The position numbers were made by a program, and so were the translations under genes. DNA of 64,000 nt, from contig NZ_CP084098.1 of NCBI RefSeq assembly GCF_036345015.1, positions 785,326 through 849,325 of the forward strand. The letters run 5' to 3'. Source of the stretch: Cyanobacterium sp. Dongsha4 (GTDB taxonomy: Bacteria > Cyanobacteriota > Cyanobacteriia > Cyanobacteriales > Cyanobacteriaceae). The notes beneath the pieces are model-generated. The model worked only from the letters and a program-made list of their open reading frames with translations. It was not told the DNA's origin and ran no database searches. Of this stretch, positions 50,052-59,090 are shown piece by piece; the stretch's first letter is position 1, and every line of letters starts with the position of its first letter.

Positions 50052-50153
50052 ATATTTGGGGTTGGGGTGTCGGGGTATTGGGGGAAGTGTTGTATTTAAT
50101 AATTGATAGGAGGTTTAGAATAGGAAATAAATAGTCGAAATTAAGTCATAAAT

Positions 50154-50372
50154 ATGTCGAAAAAAGCAACTATAGAACAACGTCTGACAATCTTAGAAGA
50201 AGCGGTTATCAATATTCAAAATCAGATTAAATCAAATCCTAAATCTGACAATTGGCTTGATAATGTTATCGGTTCAATCTCTGATGAAGAAACCTTTTTA
50301 GAAGCCCTTGAATATGGTCAAAAATTTCGTCAAGAAACAATTTCTATGAATGATATTCAGGATCAGAAATGA
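50154..50372 (+). CDS. VapB-like antitoxin candidate
   Basis: The 72 residues begin with a short coiled coil (IEQRLTILEEAVINIQNQIK) and end with a helical segment SISDEETFLEALEYGQKFRQ, typical of the small cyanobacterial proteins paired with PIN toxins. The stop overlaps the next start (ATGA, four bases). It has no recognised DNA-binding domain. It would neutralise the PIN protein; this is inferred from pairing and shape. The gene lies inside the transporter operon, 102 bases after nrtC. Confidence 0.7.
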   Translation: MSKKATIEQRLTILEEAVINIQNQIKSNPKSDNWLDNVIGSISDEETFLEALEYGQKFRQETISMNDIQDQK

Positions 50373-50803
50373 GGTTTTTATTAGACACAAATCATATTAG
50401 TTTTCTTCAAAGAAAATCAGGTATTGAACATGAAATTTTAATTAGGCGTATCCGTAACTATTCTCCAGACGATTTTGCTTTTTCTATTATTAGTTTTCAT
50501 GAACAAATAATTGGGGCTCATACCTATATTATTCGTTCTCAAAATTCAGAAAATTTATACAAGGGCTATCGCTTACTTCAACAAATTATTAACAGTTTTT
50601 CTGAAGCGAGAATTTTAGATTTTGAAAAAGATGCGATCGCTATTTTTCAACAATTAAAAAATCAAAAAATTGGTGTATCCACTATGGATTTGAGAATAGC
50701 ATCGATCTCACTTTCTCGAAATTTAATTTTACTAACCCGTAATCAGAAAGACTTTACCAAAATACCCAATTTAATCATAGAAGATTGGACACAAATAACC
50801 TGA
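50369..50803 (+). CDS. VapC-like PIN-domain ribonuclease toxin
   Basis: The 144 residues form a PIN domain: MRFLLDTNHISFL with Asp6, SIISFHEQIIGA with Glu44, STMDLRIASISLSRN with a central Asp, and LLTRNQKDFTKIPNLIIEDW at the end. These acidic positions match the magnesium-binding set of VapC. It follows its partner with a four-base overlap and precedes nrtD by 22 bases. Expected activity is RNA cleavage, probably of tRNA or rRNA, blocked by the small upstream protein. Confidence 0.85.
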   Translation: MRFLLDTNHISFLQRKSGIEHEILIRRIRNYSPDDFAFSIISFHEQIIGAHTYIIRSQNSENLYKGYRLLQQIINSFSEARILDFEKDAIAIFQQLKNQKIGVSTMDLRIASISLSRNLILLTRNQKDFTKIPNLIIEDWTQIT

Positions 50804-50825
50804 TTGATTTACACCAGAGAAAACC

Positions 50826-51671
50826 ATGCAAGTATCCCAAAGAAGAAAAATCGTAAGACAAATGGAAAAACAATTAAATATGGATTCATTTTTAACCATC
50901 GATAACGTTTCCAAGGTTTACCCTACTCCTAAAGGTTCGGTGACAGTCTTAAAAGACGTTAATTTAATTGTCGAGGAGGGGGAATTTATCTGTGTTATTG
51001 GGCATTCTGGATGTGGAAAGTCCACCTTATTAAATATGGTATCGGGTTTCACTCAACCCACTTTAGGGGCGGTTCATGTGAAAGGAAAAGAGATTACTAA
51101 ACCGGGGCCCGATCGCATGGTTGTATTTCAAAACTATGCCCTTTTACCTTGGTTAACGGTGTTTGAAAACGTTTATTTAGCTATTGATTCAGTTCATCCT
51201 AACAAAAAAGAAGCAGAAAAAAGGGCGATCGCACGGGATCATTTAGCATTAGTGGGATTAACCGATGCGGCGGATAAAAAACCAACCCAAATTTCTGGAG
51301 GGATGAAACAACGTACTTCCATCGCCCGTGCCTTAGCCATACGCCCCGAAGTTCTTATTTTAGATGAACCTTTTGGGGCATTAGATCCCATTACCAAAGA
51401 GGAGTTACAAGAAGAATTACTCAACATCTGGAATGAACACCGTTGCACTGTTTTAATGATTACCCATGATATTGATGAAGCTCTGTTTTTGTGCGATCGC
51501 CTCGTGATGATGACCAATGGGCCAGAAGCAACTATTGGCGAAATTATGAATATTCCTTTTCCTCGTCCACGAGACAGAGAGAGGATTATGGAAGATCCCA
51601 ACTATTATGACCTCCGTAATCATGCCTTAGATTTTCTCTATAATCGCTTTGCTCATGATGATGTAGCATAA
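50826..51671 (+). CDS. nrtD: Nitrate/bicarbonate ABC transporter ATPase
   Basis: The 281-residue ABC ATPase has Walker A GHSGCGKST, signature ISGGMKQRTSIA, Walker B VLILDEPFGALDP and the H-loop MITHDIDEA. It lacks a C-terminal binding domain, so it is the NrtD/CmpD partner of the fused NrtC. The N-terminal 20 residues are basic, and the Met at residue 19 (MDSFLTIDN) is a possible later start. It ends the operon; no nitrate reductase gene follows. Confidence 0.87.
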   Translation: MQVSQRRKIVRQMEKQLNMDSFLTIDNVSKVYPTPKGSVTVLKDVNLIVEEGEFICVIGHSGCGKSTLLNMVSGFTQPTLGAVHVKGKEITKPGPDRMVVFQNYALLPWLTVFENVYLAIDSVHPNKKEAEKRAIARDHLALVGLTDAADKKPTQISGGMKQRTSIARALAIRPEVLILDEPFGALDPITKEELQEELLNIWNEHRCTVLMITHDIDEALFLCDRLVMMTNGPEATIGEIMNIPFPRPRDRERIMEDPNYYDLRNHALDFLYNRFAHDDVA

Positions 51672-51913
51672 ACCTGAGTTCGGGGTTAGAAGTTAGGAGT
51701 TATTAATTATTAACTATTTACCTTTGCCCATTGCCCTTTTAACTTTGCCTTTTGACTATCTTCGCCAAATTTAACAACCCCTATTGTAAGAATGAAATTA
51801 AGTTAGTTACGAAAAGTAACAATAAGGATAATCTTTAAATTATTTATTAGTGGTTATCATAGATAATGGTGTGATCTATATAAAAGATTTTTCCACCAAG
51901 TATTCGTCAATCC
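51672..51913. other. Spacer with repeat words and possible promoter
   Basis: After nrtD come GAGTTCGGGGTTAGAAGTTAGG-type heptamers (51676-51705) and TTGCCCATTGCCC words (51726-51745). Near 51855-51883 TTATCA and TATATA are 17 bases apart and could be a weak promoter for the next gene. Confidence 0.35.
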
Positions 51914-51922
51914 GTGAAGACC

Positions 51923-52399
51923 ATGATTTTAAATTTTTCCTTTAAACTATTGACAGAAGGTGGCAAATTATTATGTAAATGTTCCCTATATAAAACCTAT
52001 CGAGTCGCTTCTAGTGTTCCAGTAGATATGGTTTGGGGAAAATTAATTAATTTAGCAGATATGTCATGGCATCCTCTTTTTTCTCAAACAAATTTACCTA
52101 AAGGCTTGATTCCTAAGCCGGGGTTAATTTTTTCTGTCGTTACCCGTTTGACTCCTTTTCCTATTCGTGCTTTTGTAGAAAGTGTGCGTCCTAGAGAATT
52201 GCTGAGTATCCGTTTACTGGCTATTCCGGGTATTGAGCAAAGAATCACTTATCAAATAGAGTCCACTTTATGCGGTAGTTATATTGCTTATTCTATAACT
52301 CTTAGAGGGTGGCTATCTCCTTTTATTTGGTGGCTGATAAAACCCTACTCTATTAAAGTCGCTAATGAGTTGGTTAATGCGGCGGCTAAATGTCACTAA
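51923..52399 (+). CDS. SRPBCC (START-like) family protein
   Basis: The protein has 158 residues from the ATG at 51923; a GTG at 51914 would add three. Its pattern is that of small polyketide-cyclase or START-like SRPBCC proteins: YKTYRVASSVPVDMVWGKLINLADMSWHP (ligand-pocket helix), then beta strands, and a C-terminal long helix IKPYSIKVANELVNAAAKC. Such proteins bind hydrophobic ligands. No specific substrate can be given. The assignment rests on fold-like pattern and is moderate. Confidence 0.65.
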   Translation: MILNFSFKLLTEGGKLLCKCSLYKTYRVASSVPVDMVWGKLINLADMSWHPLFSQTNLPKGLIPKPGLIFSVVTRLTPFPIRAFVESVRPRELLSIRLLAIPGIEQRITYQIESTLCGSYIAYSITLRGWLSPFIWWLIKPYSIKVANELVNAAAKCH

Positions 52400-52450
52400 A
52401 ATTTCATCTTAGGTTCACATCAAAGTCATATTAGTTGTTTATAGTATTAA

Positions 52451-52516
52451 GTGTCAGGGAGAAAGATAGGTTTTCCTCTTTAGCTCCTTCGCACCTTTAA
52501 TCCCTGACTTTTTTTT
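52451..52516 (+). ncRNA. Candidate small RNA or terminator-like leader, CU-rich loop
   Basis: GTCAGGGA (52453-52460) and TCCCTGAC (52501-52508) form a perfect 8-bp stem immediately followed by eight T, then A and another T run. A TATAGT box at 52439-52444 precedes it. The 40-base interior is CU-rich (TTTTCCTCTTTAGCTCCTTC, with CTCCTT complementary to a Shine-Dalgarno AAGGAG), with a small inner hairpin possible (AGG/CCT). This looks like a short, self-terminated transcript of about 65-70 bases. The layout recalls cyanobacterial regulatory RNAs with unpaired CU-rich cores. The alternative is a long-loop terminator of the SRPBCC gene. Confidence 0.5.
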
Positions 52517-52646
52517 ATTTTTTTTGTTCGTGTGATTAATTTATTTGTGTAGCAATTATTTTTTATCTTATTTTCTTTTCAGTCTAGTAATTAATTATTT
52601 TCTAAGTTTGCATTATTTCATTATTTTTACAGAGGTTTGAGCTATT

Positions 52647-53852
52647 ATGGTTAACAAATTTATGCAGAGATTTACAACGGGAGCATCTTTACTATTGTTA
52701 GGTGCTGGTATAGGAGTAGGAACAAATTATTTAGTTAACACCCCTCAATTATTTGCTTTCACTAAGGATGGTGAAACTCGTCTTTTCAAAGAAGATAAAG
52801 TTTATAACGGTGATTCTACTATCAGCGCATTACCCAACAATGAGAACCTTAATTTTGTGGCTCAAGTTGTACAGGAAGTGGGGCCAGGAGTGGTGAGAAT
52901 TAATGCTTCTCGTAAGGTTGCCACTAATGTTCCACCGATGTTTAATGATCCTTTTTTCCGTCAGTTTTTTGGAGATAAAGTTCCTCAAGTTCCTGATGAG
53001 CAGATTCAAAGAGGTACAGGATCTGGTTTTATTATTAGTGAAGATGGTAAAATTTTAACCAATGCTCATGTGGTAGATGGAGCAACCGAAGTAACCGTAA
53101 ATCTCAAAGATGGTAGAGTTTTTGAAGGTAAAGTATTGGGGTCTGATCCTCTCACAGATTTGGCAGTAATTCAAATTGATGCAGAAAAATTACCTGTATT
53201 AGAAATCGGTAATTCCGATGATTTAGTAATTGGAGAATGGGCGATCGCAATTGGTAATCCCTTGGGTTTAGATAACACTGTAACTACGGGGATTGTTAGT
53301 GCTACAGGGCGATCGAGTTCTGAAATTGGCGTGGGAGATAAGCGTTTAGACTTTATTCAAACAGATGCGGCTATCAACCCCGGTAATTCTGGAGGTCCTC
53401 TTTTAAATGCAAAAGGAGAAGTAATTGGTATCAACACCGCAATTATCCAAAATGCTCAAGGATTAGGGTTTGCAATTCCCATTAACCGAGCGGCACAAAT
53501 TGCCCAAACCTTAATTGCTGATGGTAAAGTAGAACATCCTTATATCGGTATTAGTATGGTATCTCTTGATGCACAAACCAAAGAGCGATTACAAGAAATG
53601 AATAAACCGAATTTAGTTGATGAAGAAGGGGTTTTAATTGTAAATGTTCTGCCCAATTCTCCTGCGGCTCAAGCTGGTTTAAAATCGGGGGATGTTATCC
53701 AAGGAGTTGAGGGAGAAAAAATTAAAGATTCTACTCAAGTACAAAAAATTGTGGAGTCAAGAAAAGTTGGTTCAGAGTTAACTTTAAACTTACGTCGAGA
53801 TGATCAAGATTTAAACGTGGCTGTTAAATTGGGTATTTTACCAACTAATTAA
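52647..53852 (+). CDS. HtrA/Deg-family serine protease
   Basis: The 401 residues have an N-terminal membrane or signal segment (about 12-30). A trypsin-like domain has His141 (TNAHVVDG), Asp171 (LTDLAVIQ) and Ser248 (INPGNSGGPL). One PDZ domain follows (about 290-395, with SPAAQAGLKSGDVIQGVEG). It is one of the three cyanobacterial Deg proteases (HtrA/HhoA/HhoB); which one cannot be fixed here. It acts in the periplasm or lumen on damaged proteins. The long 247-base leader holds the candidate small RNA. Confidence 0.93.
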   Translation: MVNKFMQRFTTGASLLLLGAGIGVGTNYLVNTPQLFAFTKDGETRLFKEDKVYNGDSTISALPNNENLNFVAQVVQEVGPGVVRINASRKVATNVPPMFNDPFFRQFFGDKVPQVPDEQIQRGTGSGFIISEDGKILTNAHVVDGATEVTVNLKDGRVFEGKVLGSDPLTDLAVIQIDAEKLPVLEIGNSDDLVIGEWAIAIGNPLGLDNTVTTGIVSATGRSSSEIGVGDKRLDFIQTDAAINPGNSGGPLLNAKGEVIGINTAIIQNAQGLGFAIPINRAAQIAQTLIADGKVEHPYIGISMVSLDAQTKERLQEMNKPNLVDEEGVLIVNVLPNSPAAQAGLKSGDVIQGVEGEKIKDSTQVQKIVESRKVGSELTLNLRRDDQDLNVAVKLGILPTN

Positions 53853-53961
53853 CCTGAGTGGGTTAAGAGGCAATGATTTGAGTTAGGAGTTAAGGTCAAA
53901 AGGAAATTTCCCTCCAATCCCCAAATCCCTCAACACCCCAACACGCCAAACCATAAAAACC
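53853..53961. repeat. Repeat-rich spacer between convergent genes
   Basis: GAGTTAGGAGTTAAGG (53880-53895) and CCCAAATCCCTCAACACCCC-type words fill the space between the protease and amidohydrolase genes. No hairpin with a T tract is seen. Confidence 0.5.
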
Positions 53962-55134
53962 TTACTTGAAGTATTGATAAGCACTATAAGCCATAGTAAT
54001 AACCCCAGTAATAATTGATGATTCGTCTAATTCAAAGCGGGGATGATGCAGAGGATAATTTTTTTTCTCTTCCATCCCAATACCCAAGCGAAACATTGTA
54101 CCTGGTGCATAATCTAAATAAACAGCGAAATCTTCTGCCCCTAAAGATGGTTCTAAAATATTAATAACCTTTTCTTCTCCTAAAGCCTCTGTTGCAGATT
54201 TTTCCATTATTTTCGTCAAATTGAGGTCATTCTGGACACTGGGAAGACGATGATTATATTTAATTTCACATTTTGCACCGTATATATTGCAAATACCTTC
54301 AACAATTCCTTTTATCCAACTAGGTAAATTTTCCCTAATTTCAGGATGGAGCGATCGCACTGTTCCCACCATTTTCACTTGATCCGCTATGATATTGGGG
54401 GCACTGCCACCGCTAATTTGTCCAATAGTTAAAACCAAAGGATGTAACGGATTATGAGTGCGACTGATTGCCTGTTGTAAAGCAGTGATTACCTGTGCCG
54501 AAATCCAAATGGCATCAATAGCTTGATGAGGTCTTGCACCATGACCAGCTTCACCTTGAATTGTTATTTCTAAATCATCCATTGCCGAAGTTAAAGCACC
54601 GTAGCGAATGCCCACAGAACGAGCAGGAATAGTCGGAAAAACATGAACCCCAAAAATGGCATCCACATCCTTCATCGCCCCATCAGCGACCATCCAAAGT
54701 GCTCCCTGTGCAATTTCTTCAGCAGGTTGAAACAAAAAGCGAATATTTCCATCGATGCGATCGCACATTTGAGCTAAAATCATCGCCGTTCCCAATCCTA
54801 CAGTTGTATGTACATCATGTCCACAGGCGTGCATTACCCCCGGCACACGGGACACAAAATCAAGGGAAGTAGCCTCATGAATCGGCAAAGCATCCATATC
54901 CGTGCGAATAGCTAAAATGCGATTTTGACTACCATTACCCTTCAATTCTCCGATTACCCCAGTTTTGCCAACACCCTCTTGCACCGACAAACCACAGGAA
55001 GACAAAACCCCCGCCACATAAGCCGCCGTTTGATATTCTTGTCCACTCAACTCAGGATGAGCATGGAAATGACGACGGATTTCAATTAATCTAGGAGCAA
55101 TTTCTTGAGCAATATCTTTAATTTTATCTAGCAT
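53962..55134 (-). CDS. M20-family amidohydrolase
   Basis: The 390 residues belong to the M20D amidohydrolase group (IAA-amino acid hydrolase or N-acyl amino acid deacylase type). Metal-binding residues lie in AIRTDMDALPIHE, MHACGHDVHTTVG and QPAEEIAQGA, and the later His in LHHPRFELDE. The dimerisation or lid domain (about 180-290) is present. The exact substrate is unknown; cyanobacterial copies are annotated loosely as peptidase or hippurate hydrolase. Confidence 0.9.
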   Translation of the reverse strand: MLDKIKDIAQEIAPRLIEIRRHFHAHPELSGQEYQTAAYVAGVLSSCGLSVQEGVGKTGVIGELKGNGSQNRILAIRTDMDALPIHEATSLDFVSRVPGVMHACGHDVHTTVGLGTAMILAQMCDRIDGNIRFLFQPAEEIAQGALWMVADGAMKDVDAIFGVHVFPTIPARSVGIRYGALTSAMDDLEITIQGEAGHGARPHQAIDAIWISAQVITALQQAISRTHNPLHPLVLTIGQISGGSAPNIIADQVKMVGTVRSLHPEIRENLPSWIKGIVEGICNIYGAKCEIKYNHRLPSVQNDLNLTKIMEKSATEALGEEKVINILEPSLGAEDFAVYLDYAPGTMFRLGIGMEEKKNYPLHHPRFELDESSIITGVITMAYSAYQYFK

Positions 55135-55225
55135 TTATGGTTTGAGTAATGAGTAATAAGCCTCTGACGAGGCAGGGAACAGAGAACAGGGAATAGAGAA
55201 CAGTGTATAATTAAATTTTACTCTT

Positions 55226-55251
55226 AACTCCGAACTCCGAACCCCGAACTC
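55226..55251. repeat. AACTCCG tandem repeat, 3.7 copies
   Basis: Units AACTCCG, AACTCCG, AACCCCG and AACTC lie just 4 bases beyond the glgB stop. The adjacent GGGAACAGAGAACAGGGAATAGAGAACAG run (about 55178-55205) is another imperfect 7-base repeat in the same spacer. Confidence 0.85.
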
Positions 55252-55254
55252 AAA

Positions 55255-57606
55255 TCATTCTTCCTCCAAACTAACAGATTCATCAATGAAATCTTCGAGG
55301 AAATCTTCTGGAATATTTTTCTCTTCTATCACCCCTTCCTGTATAGGCTCAGGCTTTAACATCAATACACCCAAAGGAGGTAAACACAAGTCGAGAGAAT
55401 GATCATAATTATGGAAAAACCATTCATCCGTCATTTTTCCCCCTAAATTACCCATATTACTGCCACCATAATCCCTTGAATCACTATTGAAAATTTCCCT
55501 ATAAAAACCAGCACGGGGTACTCCAATACGATAATGACTATGGGGTTGAGGAGTAAAATTACAAACAATCACAATAAAATCATTAATATCAGCTCCACGA
55601 CGAATAAAAGAAACAACGCTATGCCGATTATCACTACAATCTATCCACTGAAAACCATCCCCCTCAAAATCCCTTTCATACAAAGCAGATTCACTCTTAT
55701 ATAGATGATTCAAGTCAATAAAAAACTTTTGTAACTGCTTATGGCGATCGAACTGTAATAAATGCCACTCCAAATCAGTATTTATGTTCCACTCGCTCCA
55801 CTGTCCAAACTCCATACTCATAAACATGGTTTTTTTACCCGGATGAGCATACATATAACTAAATAAACTCCTTAAATTAGCAAACTTTTGCCACTCATCC
55901 CCCGGCATTTTACCAATCATACTACTTTTGCCATGGACAACCTCATCATGAGAAAACGCCAACATAAAATTCTCATTTTGGTGATACCACATACTGAAAG
56001 TAACGTTATTCTGATGGAATTGACGAAACCAAGGATCCATACTAAAATAGTCCAAAATATCGTGCATCCAGCCCATATTCCACTTCATGTTAAAACCCAA
56101 TCCCCCCATATAAGGAGGACGAGAAACCATCGCCCATGCCGTTGACTCCTCCGCAATGGATAAAATACCAGGATACTGCTCAAAAATAGTCGTATTAACT
56201 TGCCTAATGAACTCTACCGCTTCAATATTCTCTCTACCGCCAAATTCGTTGGGAATCCACTCTCCATCTTCTCGATCATAATCCAAGTAAAGCATCGAAG
56301 CCACCGCATCTACCCTAATCCCATCAATATGATATTTATCAAACCAGAAAAGGGCATTAGCAATCAAAAAATTACGAACTTCATTTCTACCATAATTAAA
56401 TACCAAAGTACCCCAACTCTTATGTTCTCCTTTTCTAGGGTCTTGATGTTCAAATAAATGTGTACCATCAAAATAGGCTAACCCATGAGCATCTTTGGGA
56501 AAATGTCCTGGTACCCAATCTAAAATAACTCCAATCTCATTTTGATGACATTGATCAATAAAATACATTAAATCTTCAGGAGTACCATAACGAGAAGTAG
56601 GGGCATAATATCCCGTTACCTGATAACCCCACGAACCATCATAAGGATGCTCTGCTAGAGGTAATAATTCAATGTGAGTATAGCCCAATTTTTTGACGTA
56701 GGGAATTAATTTTTCTGCCAACTCATAATAGGTTAAGTAACGGGCGGAGGGTTTATATTCAGAAGCATGGACAATTTCAGCTTTTGTGCCATACTGTTTT
56801 AACGGTTCTTCTTCCGATGTGTGTAACCATGAACCTAAGTGAACTTCATACACGGCTACAGGTTGAGTCAAAGGATCACTTTTACTGCGTTTTTCTAACC
56901 ATTCTTGATCTTGCCATGGATAGGTATCTAAATCACTAACCACTGAAGCGGTTTTCGGACGTGCTTCTTGAGAAAAAGCAAAGGGATCTGATTTAATATA
57001 GATATGACCTTCCCAATTTTTAATTTCATATTTGTAGTGAGTACCAAAATCGAGATCGGGAATAAATAATTCCCAAATCATATCTTGTTTTTTACTCATT
57101 TGATGTTCTCTACCATCCCATGAATTGAAATCCCCAATTACAGAAACGTTACGGGCATTGGGAGCCCAAACAGCAAAATATACTCCCTTTACTCCATCTA
57201 ATTCAATGACATGAGCCCCTAGTTTTTCATAGATGCAATAATGGTTTCCCTCTCCGAATAGGTAAATATCATAGTCAGTGATAGGGGAATCTTTGAATTT
57301 ATAAGGATCATAAATTATCTTTTCTTGTTTACCTTCTTTTACTTTCAATTTGTAGGTATCTAATTTTTCGGCTTTGATTTCACACTCAAAAAAATGGGGA
57401 TGATGAACCGATTTCATCGGATATTGTCGCTTACTATCTGGTAACATCACTGATACACTATCAGCTTTTGGTAAATATGCACGGATTACCCATGTTTTTT
57501 GCCTTTGCCTTTCTGAAATTAAGTGACAGCCTAATATCTCAAAGGGATTATGGTGCAGGTTGTTAACTATTTGATTAACTTGCTCAATAGTAATTTTGCT
57601 AGGCAT
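55255..57606 (-). CDS. glgB: 1,4-alpha-glucan branching enzyme
   Basis: This enzyme makes alpha-1,6 branches in glycogen. The 783 residues include an N-terminal region plus CBM48 (VYFAVWAPNARNVSVIGDFNSWDG), then the GH13 barrel: LLPLAEHPYDGSWGYQVTGYYAP, nucleophile Asp in DGIRVDAVASMLY, acid-base Glu in SIAEESTAW, and FSHDEVVHGK with the third Asp. The C-terminal all-beta domain ends with an acidic tail of about 20 residues (EEKNIPEDFLEDFIDE). Length is normal for the bacterial long form. Confidence 0.97.
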   Translation of the reverse strand: MPSKITIEQVNQIVNNLHHNPFEILGCHLISERQRQKTWVIRAYLPKADSVSVMLPDSKRQYPMKSVHHPHFFECEIKAEKLDTYKLKVKEGKQEKIIYDPYKFKDSPITDYDIYLFGEGNHYCIYEKLGAHVIELDGVKGVYFAVWAPNARNVSVIGDFNSWDGREHQMSKKQDMIWELFIPDLDFGTHYKYEIKNWEGHIYIKSDPFAFSQEARPKTASVVSDLDTYPWQDQEWLEKRSKSDPLTQPVAVYEVHLGSWLHTSEEEPLKQYGTKAEIVHASEYKPSARYLTYYELAEKLIPYVKKLGYTHIELLPLAEHPYDGSWGYQVTGYYAPTSRYGTPEDLMYFIDQCHQNEIGVILDWVPGHFPKDAHGLAYFDGTHLFEHQDPRKGEHKSWGTLVFNYGRNEVRNFLIANALFWFDKYHIDGIRVDAVASMLYLDYDREDGEWIPNEFGGRENIEAVEFIRQVNTTIFEQYPGILSIAEESTAWAMVSRPPYMGGLGFNMKWNMGWMHDILDYFSMDPWFRQFHQNNVTFSMWYHQNENFMLAFSHDEVVHGKSSMIGKMPGDEWQKFANLRSLFSYMYAHPGKKTMFMSMEFGQWSEWNINTDLEWHLLQFDRHKQLQKFFIDLNHLYKSESALYERDFEGDGFQWIDCSDNRHSVVSFIRRGADINDFIVIVCNFTPQPHSHYRIGVPRAGFYREIFNSDSRDYGGSNMGNLGGKMTDEWFFHNYDHSLDLCLPPLGVLMLKPEPIQEGVIEEKNIPEDFLEDFIDESVSLEEE

Positions 57607-57805
57607 TTAATTCGAGATTCTTAACATTTTTTCTATATGTTTTAATCATAATAGCTAGTTTGATCTTGAGGGTAAATCCGTTTTTCTACTATATTTTACT
57701 TAACAATTAATTTTAACTATTGTTAACAATTTTTTCGGCATTAGGTATTAAGGGCAGATAAGACGTGCTTCAGGATGATTGTTAAATAATAAAAATATAC
57801 TTACT

Positions 57806-58831
57806 ATGGAAAATCTGCCTCACGAATTTAAGGGAAGGTTTTATTTAATACTGGCAGTGGTAATTTTTGGTACTGCTAATGCTTTCACTCGCAAGTTAAC
57901 GGAAATCGGGGAGCAACATTTTATTGATGGTCGTAATCCTATATCTTTCTGTAATGTTCTTTTTGTCGGAAATTTATGTGCTTTGATTTTACTGTTGATA
58001 ATATATCGTCAAGAAATCCAAGTAAATCTTTTTCAAAGAATTAAATTGTCACAATGGTTAAATCTGTTATTTGTGGCTTTAATTAATGGTGCTTTAGTAC
58101 CTGCTTTATTTTTTAATGCTCTTTCTATCACTTCTGTTAATAATATTGTTTTAGTCTCACAAATAGAAATACCTTTTATGTTAATTGTCTCTATCTGTTT
58201 TTTGTCAGAAAGAGTAAATAAATGGATTCTTTTTGGATCAATTTTTTCTTTTGTGGGAGTTTTTTTGACGGTTTTGTTAGATATACCGAATCAAGGAATA
58301 AGCATAATGAGTAATGGAAGTTATCAGCAAGGAGGAATTTTGCAGGGGGAGTTAATGGTATTAATTGCGACTATATTTAAGGTGATTTCTAATTTGGTTA
58401 GTAAAACTACTTTAAAAACTATTCCCCTAGGATTTTTCTGTATATTTCGTACTTTAGTAGGTACGATCGCATTTTTTGTCGCCGCAATTATATTATATGG
58501 TTTTTCCCACTTTGCTCATGTTACCTCGCCTTTTTTATGGCAATGGATGTTAATTTATAGTGCTGTAATAGTAGTTATAGGACAATTAGCATGGTTTCAA
58601 GGGTTGAAGCTAACTACTGCCAATGAAGTTTCTTGGGCAAATGCTTTTAATCCCATTGCAGGGATATTAGGGGCTTATTTTATTTTGGGTGAATCTCCCA
58701 CTACTGCTCAATATTTGGGGGGTATTGTAATTATATTGGGCATTATTCTTAATCAATGGGGTTTACATAGTCAAAATATTACCTATGACATCAAAGAAAT
58801 GGAGGAAACTATTTCTTTTAAAGGATTTTAA
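57806..58831 (+). CDS. EamA/DMT-family transporter
   Basis: From ATG 57806 the protein has 341 residues. A TTG at 57779 would add nine. It has about ten membrane segments in two EamA halves: the first with FNALSITSVNNIVLVSQIEIPFMLI, the second with WFQGLKLTTANEVSWANAFNPIAGILGAYFILGE. Drug/metabolite exporters of this family move small metabolites or amino acids; the substrate is unknown. It is transcribed divergently from glgB. Confidence 0.85.
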   Translation: MENLPHEFKGRFYLILAVVIFGTANAFTRKLTEIGEQHFIDGRNPISFCNVLFVGNLCALILLLIIYRQEIQVNLFQRIKLSQWLNLLFVALINGALVPALFFNALSITSVNNIVLVSQIEIPFMLIVSICFLSERVNKWILFGSIFSFVGVFLTVLLDIPNQGISIMSNGSYQQGGILQGELMVLIATIFKVISNLVSKTTLKTIPLGFFCIFRTLVGTIAFFVAAIILYGFSHFAHVTSPFLWQWMLIYSAVIVVIGQLAWFQGLKLTTANEVSWANAFNPIAGILGAYFILGESPTTAQYLGGIVIILGIILNQWGLHSQNITYDIKEMEETISFKGF

Positions 58832-59090
58832 GTAAGTCAGTATGGGTTTAATATTAGTGTCTTGCAGTGTTAAGGGATTGGGGTATTGAGTGTTAGGGAA
58901 GCGTGTTAATTAAACACTTTTGCCCCTTACCTTGTCTTAATGACTACTTACTTTTACTTTATTTAATCAACAAGATTAGTGGTGTAGATTAAATTTTCTT
59001 ATCTTTGTACTATGATTGCAAAAAATTTCCTAGAATATGAAAGAATTACTTTTACTATAATACTACCTGTATTTTTTTCAGTAAGGAAAG

